This document shows, piece after piece, positions 56,996 through 64,000 of a DNA stretch of 64,000 nt. Origin of the DNA: Haematobia irritans (taxonomy: Eukaryota > Arthropoda > Insecta > Diptera > Muscidae); NCBI RefSeq assembly GCF_050003625.1, contig NC_134400.1, forward strand, positions 193,717,726-193,781,725, read 5' to 3'. The notes under the pieces are model-generated. The model was not told where the DNA came from. It made no database searches and was given only the letters and a program-made list of their open reading frames with translations. The translations under genes were made by a program, and so were the position numbers. Each line of letters opens with the position of its first letter. Within the stretch, counting starts at the first letter, position 1.

Positions 56996-58427
56996 CACCC
57001 AGAAAAAAGTGCCTTCGAAACTAAAGGAAAAAATTTTCCTCAATATAGTTTATCCATTTTATTTCCATTAAGGTAAATTTTTGTGAAAAATAATAAAATT
57101 TACTCGTTTCAGTAAAAAAATCCTAAACTGTAAGCACTTAGGAATAGTTCATTAACTAGAATAAGGCATGGCATTTTACTCATACTATTTTCTTCGCTGG
57201 GTATAAGAATTTACTACTGAAAAAGAAAATTTTATTCACCGATAACAAAGCATTCGTAAAAATAAACAAAAACCGAACTAAAACCAAGTTTCCTAAAAAT
57301 TAGTAAAATTTCTTATAAAATGATAATTGCGACTTCCTTTATAATAGAAAGTTTTTCATACATACGAACAACACTTGGCATAGAAAAATATTTTAGTTCA
57401 TTCGTACTAAGAAGTATGCAATCCTTTCAAAACTTAAGGAAACACACTTGTTAGAATATAGGAAATTTTCCTAAATTTCTATTGTCTACCTGTAATCGAT
57501 ACCTGTCATCGTCATCGATGTGTTTGCGCGTGGGTGTAATCGATATATTTGCGAGTCGGTTGTTTTTTTAGTTGGAATCGCGTTGTTTTGGTATACGGAG
57601 AGATTGTTAAAAAATAATATGGTAAAATAATATAATAAATAACAAATAAAATATATAAAATATTTGTTATTTTCAATTAGTGAGAAAAATTTTCGTTTTT
57701 TTAAATAAATCTATCAATGTTCGTGATAGTGTATAAAGAAAGAAAACACCAGCAGAATAACAACGCTTTCATTTGTCTTCATTTTGGAATCTTCAATTAT
57801 CAGGTAATATTCAGTGACGCTAACCTTTTGCAACAAAAATGTTTTATGATTTTTTATATTTGTAGGTATTGAAATTGTAAAAGGAGGACAAAATCGTTAG
57901 GCAGCAACTTATTAAAAGTGAAAAGTACAAGAAGAAGAAAAAGTGCGTTTTACAGTTGATAATATCACACGGAAATTGGAAATAGTGGAATAATAAACTA
58001 ATATTTCAAAGAGATTCGATGCTGTTGATTCTTAATAAATATATTCAATATATTAATAAAACATGTCTTTTATTGAAGATAAAATTTATAGAAATAAATA
58101 TAATTGTATTTAAAAACGAAGGTAAGCAGTTCTAATTATGAAGTAAAAGTTTTACCACAAATGTGTAAGATTTGTCGAAATGAATGAAAAAATTTCAATA
58201 AAATCATTCCATATATGAATTCAAATTAGTTAAATTTTTTCATTCTGTAGTATAGTGGTATATAAATATAGGAAAATGTTAACTAATATATGGAATGCAT
58301 TATTCCTAATTTCTACGAAAATCACATCGTTCAAACAAATAAAAATGTCTTTGGCGCTATACGAAGTTCAACTTTCTTCACAATGAGTTCATTTTAACTT
58401 AAAGAAGGGGTCACTTTTTTCTGGGTG
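56996..58427 (+). mobile_element. MITE4 copy a (1,432 bp)
   Basis: Inverted ends CACCCAGAAAAAAGTG and CACTTTTTTCTGGGTG, flanked by CA on both sides (56994-56995, 58428-58429) rather than TA. The interior has several AATCGAT or CATCGAT motifs around 57495-57555, an intron-like GT…AG segment at 57805-57867, and an A-rich zone. It is the reverse of 58982-60207 but about 200 bp longer, partly from about 115 bp after 57870 that copy b lacks. No transposase. Confidence 0.88.
57490..57875 (+). promoter_or_regulatory. Possible captured promoter and intron in MITE4a
   Basis: TGTAATCGATACCTGTCATC, CATCGATGTGTTTGCGCGTG and GTAATCGATATATTTGCGAG give three ATCGAT cores, like the DRE motif (TATCGATA) of Drosophila housekeeping promoters. 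Downstream, TCAATTATCAG|GTAATATTCAG at 57805 and TTTATATTTGTAG|GTATTG at 57867 would form an intron of about 63 bp. Copy b preserves both splice-like sites (CAG|GTAATATTCAG and TATATTTGTAG|GTATTG on its minus strand). No open frame follows. This is inference from motifs only. Confidence 0.35.
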
Positions 58428-58640
58428 CATGATGATCTGTTTTGTTGGTAAATGTGAGAAATATTAGACCACTGTCGATTTTATTTCTCGTCATTATTAG
58501 ACTATTGGGGTTTAAATAGTTCCAATTATACGAAAACCTTTATAAAAATTTATAGAATTTAAACTCTCAACTGAAATTCAATATTTTTAAATGTTCTGAA
58601 TCGATGTTCTTGAGGGAAAATGTTTCAAGAAAGCTAGATT
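58428..58640. other. Short spacer between MITE4a and a DLE
   Basis: AT-rich, with no feature that I can name. Confidence 0.4.
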
Positions 58641-60280
58641 AAACAAGTAAAGGAAAGGCCGACTATAATATACCCTGCACCACATTATAAATCTACATTT
58701 TCGATATCATCTCAAATCGTTTAAATTTATTGAATGTTATATATAGAAGTCCATGTTTCCATGTACGTATATTTAATTCCGACGCTATTTGGACAACATT
58801 TTTAGACTTCTACAAAAACTCTAGACTTAAAATATAAATCGGCTAATACCGTGGGAAATATTTAAATCTAGAGAAATTTCTAAGCAACTTCGCAAAAGTG
58901 AATTGATGATTTATCGGTCAATAGATATGTATTAGAAGTATAGGAAAATTTGAGAGACTTTTACAAGTTTTCGAAAATGTACACCCAGAAAAAAGTGACC
59001 TCTTCTTTAAGTTAAAATGAACTTATTGTGAAGAAAATTGAACTTCGTATAGCGCCAAAGACATTTTTATTTGTTTGAACGATATGATTTTCGTTGAAAT
59101 TAACTAGAATGCATTCCACATATTAGTTAATATTTTCCTATATTTATGTACTACTATACTACAGAATGAAAAAATGTAACTGAATTGAATTCACATATGG
59201 AATGATTTTATTGAACTTTTTTCATTCATTTGGATAAATCTTACATATTGGTGGTAAACCTTTTACTTCAAAATTAGAACTGCTTATCTTCGTTTTTAAA
59301 TAGAATTTTATTTATTTATATAGAGAATTTTTTCTTCAATAAAAGACATGTTTTATTAATATATTAAATATATTTATTTAGAATCAACAGCATCGACTGG
59401 CCTTGAAATATTAACACATTTTTTCAATACCTACAAATATAAGCAAAAAATTCTAAACCAATTTTTTCACAAAAGGTTAGCGTCACTGAATATTACCTGA
59501 TAATCGAAGATTCCAAAATGAAGTCGAATGAAGGGGTTGTTATTCTGCTGGTGTTTTCTTTTTTTATAAACCAATTTTCAAAAAACGAACATTTTTCTCA
59601 CTAATTTAAAATAACAAATATTTTATATATTTTATTTGTTTTTTATTATATTATTTTACTATATTATTTTTTAACAATCTCTCCGTATACCATAACAACT
59701 CGATTCCAACTAACAAACAACCCACGCGCAAACATATCGATTACAGGTATCGATTACAGGTAGATAAAAGAAATGTAGGAAATTTTCCTATATTCTAATA
59801 AGTGTGTTCCCTTAAGTTTTGAAAGGATTGAATACCTCGTAGTAGGAATATAAATAAATAAAATAAATAAATAAATTTATCATTTTTAAGAAACTTTACT
59901 AAATTTGAGTAAACTTGGTTTTAGTTCGGTTTTTGTTTATTTTTACGAATGCTTTGTTATCAGTGAATAAAATTATCTTGTTCAGTAGTAAATTCTTATA
60001 CCCAGCGAAGAAAACAGTATTAGTAAAATTACATGCCCTATTCTAGTTAATGAACTATTCCTAATTGCTTTCAGTTTAGGATTTTTTTATTGAAACATGT
60101 AAATTTTATTATTTGACACAAAAATTTAACTGAATGGAAATAAAATGGCTAAACTAAATTGATGAACATTTTTTTCCTTTATTTTCGAAGACACTTTTTT
60201 CTGGGTGTAGGTATTTTGGCCAAATCGGAGTGAAATTTGGTCTCTGTGCTCATATGAGTGTAAACCGGGCGAAATATATA
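58641..60280 (+). mobile_element. Old DLE-A fragment, split by MITE4b
   Basis: AAACAAGTAAAGGAAAGGCC start with a worn hairpin, TACCCTGCACCACATTATAA and AAATCGGCTAATACCGTGGG, then MITE4b at 58982, then GGTATTTTGGCCAAATCGGA and CATATGAGTGTAAACCGGGC to 60280, where satellite takes over. It is much more diverged than the other A copies. Confidence 0.8.
58982..60207 (-). mobile_element. MITE4 copy b (1,226 bp), inverted to copy a
   Basis: CACCCAGAAAAAAGTGACC and CACTTTTTTCTGGGTG ends, with TA at 58980-58981 and 60208-60209, inside DLE-A (the A copies read GAAAATGTTGGTATTTTG). The sequence is the reverse complement of copy a with many small differences. Confidence 0.9.
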
Positions 60281-63200
60281 AATTTTCTAAAGAAAATTGC
60301 AAAAATTTTTTACACAAATAAAATTTTGCAACAATTTTCTACAGAAATAAAATTCTGACAAAATTTTCTACACAAATAAAATTTTGCAACAATTTTCTAC
60401 AGAAATAAAATTCTGACAAAATTTTCTACACAAATAAAATTTTGCAACAATTTTCTACAGAAATAAAATTCTGACAAAATTTTCCATAGCAATAAAATTT
60501 TGACAAGATTTTCTAAGGAGATAAAATTTTGACAAAATTTTCTATAGAGATAAAATTTTGACAAAATTTTCTATACAAATAAAATTTTGCAAAAATTTTC
60601 TATAGAAATAAAATTCTGACAAAATTTTCTATAGAAATAAAATTCTGAAAAAAATTTCTATAGCAATTAAATTTTGACAAAATTTTCTATAGCAATTAAA
60701 TTTTGACAAAATTTTCTATAGAGATAAAATTTTGAAAAAATTTTCTATAGAGATAAAATTTTGACAAAATTTTCCATAGAGATAAAATTTCGACAAAATT
60801 TTCTATAGAGATAAAATTTCGACAAAATTTTCTATAGAGATAAAATTTTGACAAAATTTTCTATAGAGATAAAATTTTGACAAAATTTTCTATAGAGATA
60901 AAATTTTGACAAAATTTTCCATAGAGATAAAATGTTGACAAACATTTCTATAGAAATAAAATTGTGACAAAATTTTCTATAGAGATAAAATTTTGACAAA
61001 ATTTTCTATAGAGATAAAATTTTGACAAAATTTTCTATAGAAATAAAATTCTGACAACATTTTCTATAGAGATAAAATTTTGACAAAATTTTCTATTGGA
61101 ATAAAATTTTGACAAAATTTTTTATTGGAATAAAATTTTGGTAAAATTTTCTATTGGAATAAAATTTTGACAACATTTTCTACAGATATAAAATTCTGAC
61201 AAAATTTTCTATAGGAAAAAAATTTTGACGAAATTTTCTATACAAATAAAATGTTAACAAAATTTTCTACACAAATAAAATTTTGCAACAATTTTCTACA
61301 GAAATAAAATTCTGACAAAATTTTCTACACAAATAAAATTTTGCAACGATATTCTACGTAAATAAAATTTTGCAACAATTTTCTACAGAAATACAATTCT
61401 GACAAAATTTTCTATAGAGATAAAATTTTGACAAAATTTTCTATAGAGATAAATTTTTGACAAAATTTTCTATAGAGATAACATTTTGACAAAATTTTCT
61501 ATAGAGATAAAATTTTGACAAAATTTTCTATAGAGATAAATTTCTGACAAAATTTTCTATAGAGATAACATTTTGACAAAATTTTCTATAGAGATAAAAT
61601 TTTGACAAAATTTTCTATAGAAATAAAATTTTGACAAAATTTTCTATTGGAATAAATTTTTGACAAAATTTTCTATAAAGATAAAATTTTGAAAAAAAAA
61701 ATCTGTAGAGATAGAATTTGGCAAAATTTTCTATAGAGATAAAATTTTGACAAAATTTTCTATAGAGATAAAATTTTGCCAAAATTTTCTACAGAAATAA
61801 AATTTGAATGAATTTTCTATAGAAATAAAATTTTGACAAGATTTTCTAAGGAGATAAAATTTTGACAAAATTTTCTATAGAGATAAAATTTTGCAACAAT
61901 TTTCTACAGAAATAAAATTCTGACAAAATTTTCTACACAAATAAAATTTTGCAACAATTTTCTACAGAAATAAAATTCTGACAAAATTTTCTACACAAAT
62001 AAAATTTTGCAACAATTTTCTACAGAAATAAAATTCTGACAAAATTTTCCATAGCAATAAAATTTTGACAAGATTTTCTAAGGAGATAAAATTTTGACAA
62101 AATTTTCTATAGAGATAAAATTTTGACAAAATTTTCTATACAAATAAAATTTTGCAAAAATTTTCTATAGAAATAAAATTCTGACAAAATTTTCTATAGA
62201 AATAAAATTCTGAAAAAAATTTCTATAGCAATTAAATTTTGACAAAATTTTCTATAGCAATTAAATTTTGACAAAATTTTCTATAGAGATAAAATTTTGA
62301 AAAAATTTTCTATAGAGATAAAATTTTGACAAAATTTTCCATAGAGATAAAATTTCGACAAAATTTTCTATAGAGATAAAATTTCGACAAAATTTTCTAT
62401 AGAGATAAAATTTTGACAAAATTTTCTATAGAGATAAAATTTTGACAAAATTTTCTATAGAGATAAAATTTTGACAAAATTTTCCATAGAGATAAAATGT
62501 TGACAAACATTTCTATAGAAATAAAATTGTGACAAAATTTTCTATAGAGATAAAATTTTGACAAAATTTTCTATAGAGATAAAATTTTGACAAAATTTTC
62601 TATAGAAATAAAATTCTGACAACATTTTCTATAGAGATAAAATTTTGACAAAATTTTCTATTGGAATAAAATTTTGACAAAATTTTTTATTGGAATAAAA
62701 TTTTGGTAAAATTTTCTATTGGAATAAAATTTTGACAACATTTTCTACAGATATAAAATTCTGACAAAATTTTCTATAGGAAAAAAATTTTGACGAAATT
62801 TTCTATACAAATAAAATGTTAACAAAATTTTCTACACAAATAAAATTTTGCAACAATTTTCTACAGAAATAAAATTCTGACAAAATTTTCTACACAAATA
62901 AAATTTTGCAACGATATTCTACGTAAATAAAATTTTGCAACAATTTTCTACAGAAATACAATTCTGACAAAATTTTCTATAGAGATAAAATTTTGACAAA
63001 ATTTTCTATAGAGATAAATTTTTGACAAAATTTTCTATAGAGATAACATTTTGACAAAATTTTCTATAGAGATAAAATTTTGACAAAATTTTCTATAGAG
63101 ATAAATTTCTGACAAAATTTTCTATAGAGATAACATTTTGACAAAATTTTCTATAGAGATAAAATTTTGACAAAATTTTCTATAGAAATAAAATTTTGAC

Positions 63201-64000
63201 AAAATTTTCTATTGGAATAAATTTTTGACAAAATTTTCTATAAAGATAAAATTTTGAAAAAAAAAATCTGTAGAGATAGAATTTGGCAAAATTTTCTATA
63301 GAGATAAAATTTTGACAAAATTTTCTATAGAGATAAAATTTTGCCAAAATTTTCTACAGAAATAAAATTTGAATGAATTTTCTATAGAAATAAAATTTTG
63401 ACAAGATTTTCTAAGGAGATAAAATTTTGACAAAATTTTCTATAGAGATAAAATTTTGACAAAATTTTCTATACAAATAAAATTTTGCAAAAATTTTCTA
63501 TAGAAATAAAATTCTGACAAAATTTTCTATAGAAATAAAATTCTGAAAAAATTTTCTATAGCAATTAAATTTTGACAAAATTTTCTATAGCAATTAAATT
63601 TTTACAAAATTTTCTATAGAGATAAAATTTTGAAAAAATTTTCTATAGAGATAAAATTTTGACAAAATTTTCCATAGAGATAAAATTTCGACAAAATTTT
63701 CTATAGAGATAAAATTTCGACAAAATTTTCTATAGAGATAAAATTTTGACAAAATTTTCTATAGAGATAAAATTTTGACAAAATTTTCTATAGAGATAAA
63801 ATTTTGACAAAATTTTCTATAGAGATAAAATTTTGACAAAATTTTCTATAGAGATAAAATTTTGACAAAATTTTCCATAGAGATAAAATGTTGACAAACA
63901 TTTCTATAGAAATAAAATTGTGACAAAATTTTCTATAGAGATAAAATTTTGACAAAATTTTCTATAGAGATAAAATTTTGACAAAATTTTCTATAGAAAT
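60281..64000 (-). repeat. 29-bp satellite with 1,565-bp higher-order repeat
   Basis: Reversed satellite running off the window end. Many units read TCTATAGAGAT instead of TCTATAGAAAT. Landmarks recur 1,565 bp apart: TTTCCATAGCAATAAAA at 60481 and 62046, GCAACGATATTCTACG at 61343 and 62908, and GAATGAATTTTC at 61806 and 63371. That is close to 54 units of 29 bp. The blocks look nearly identical by eye. After about 63,440 the third block skips about 230 bp relative to the second and contains extra TATAGAGATAAAATTTTGAC units. Confidence 0.95.

Noticed and set aside
60281..64000. Functional centromere
   Set aside because: Higher-order satellite alone is not evidence of centromere function, and the same satellite is scattered through the window between mobile elements.

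Overview
This 64 kb window is gene-poor, AT-rich repetitive DNA from a higher dipteran, most likely a calyptrate (muscid-type) fly. The basis is the mix of repeats: mini-me/DINE-like elements with (GTCY)n tracts, a Tc1/mariner element with a DD37E catalytic spacing, tRNA-headed SINEs, and long arrays of a 29-bp AT-rich satellite. The species cannot be fixed from the sequence. I found no intact host gene, no rRNA or true tRNA gene, no CRISPR array and nothing bacterial. The only recognisable coding DNA is three broken transposase genes. Most long open frames are by-products of repeats: the satellite period (29 bp) cycles through all three frames, and the 153-bp internal repeats are a multiple of three.

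Layout. About 0.7-4.1 kb is 29-bp satellite; 4.2-7.2 kb holds a MITE split by a SINE, a unique stretch and a hAT-like MITE. From 7.2 to 11.5 kb there is a three-level nest: a DINE-like element split by a DD37E mariner, itself split by another DINE-like element. From 12.7 to 18.2 kb there are DINE-like elements of two families plus a MITE. From 18.2 to 20.2 kb the DNA is mostly unique. From 20.2 to 28.2 kb there are MITEs, satellite in both orientations, and DINE-like copies. M2, a mariner copy at 28.4-29.7 kb, is the least damaged. From 31.9 to 39.5 kb there are more DINE-like elements, a SINE and mariner M3, the last two inside one copy of a small duplication whose other copy is an empty site. 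From 40.8 to 49.4 kb DINE-like units are joined head to tail, in one direction at 40.8-44.6 kb and the other at 45.3-49.1 kb. More elements follow to 56.3 kb, then two inverted copies of a 1.2-1.4 kb MITE. The window ends inside a satellite array with a 1,565-bp higher-order repeat.

Names used here. 'DLE' means DINE-like element (Helitron-like, non-autonomous, by recalled resemblance to Drosophila DINE-1/mini-me, not by a search). DLE-A and DLE-U share a start with the hairpin AGTCGGGCGGGGCCGACT but have different hairpin ends. DLE-T starts with a TTCGGCC/GGCCGAA hairpin. DLE-C is a T-related type seen once. All carry internal tandem repeats with a 153-bp period although their repeat sequences differ between families. 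MITE1 to MITE5 are short TA-flanked elements. M1, M2 and M3 are the three mariner copies.

The parts do not form a pathway. They record a history of insertions, from which relative ages can be read: satellite and DLE-A/T copies are hosts; mariner, MITEs, SINEs and some DLEs lie inside them. No new gene system was found. The most unusual signals are the shared 153-bp period, concatenated and end-swapped DLEs, a nonsense codon shared by M2 and M3, micro-inversions in two mariner copies, and a MITE family that seems to carry a promoter and intron-like segment.
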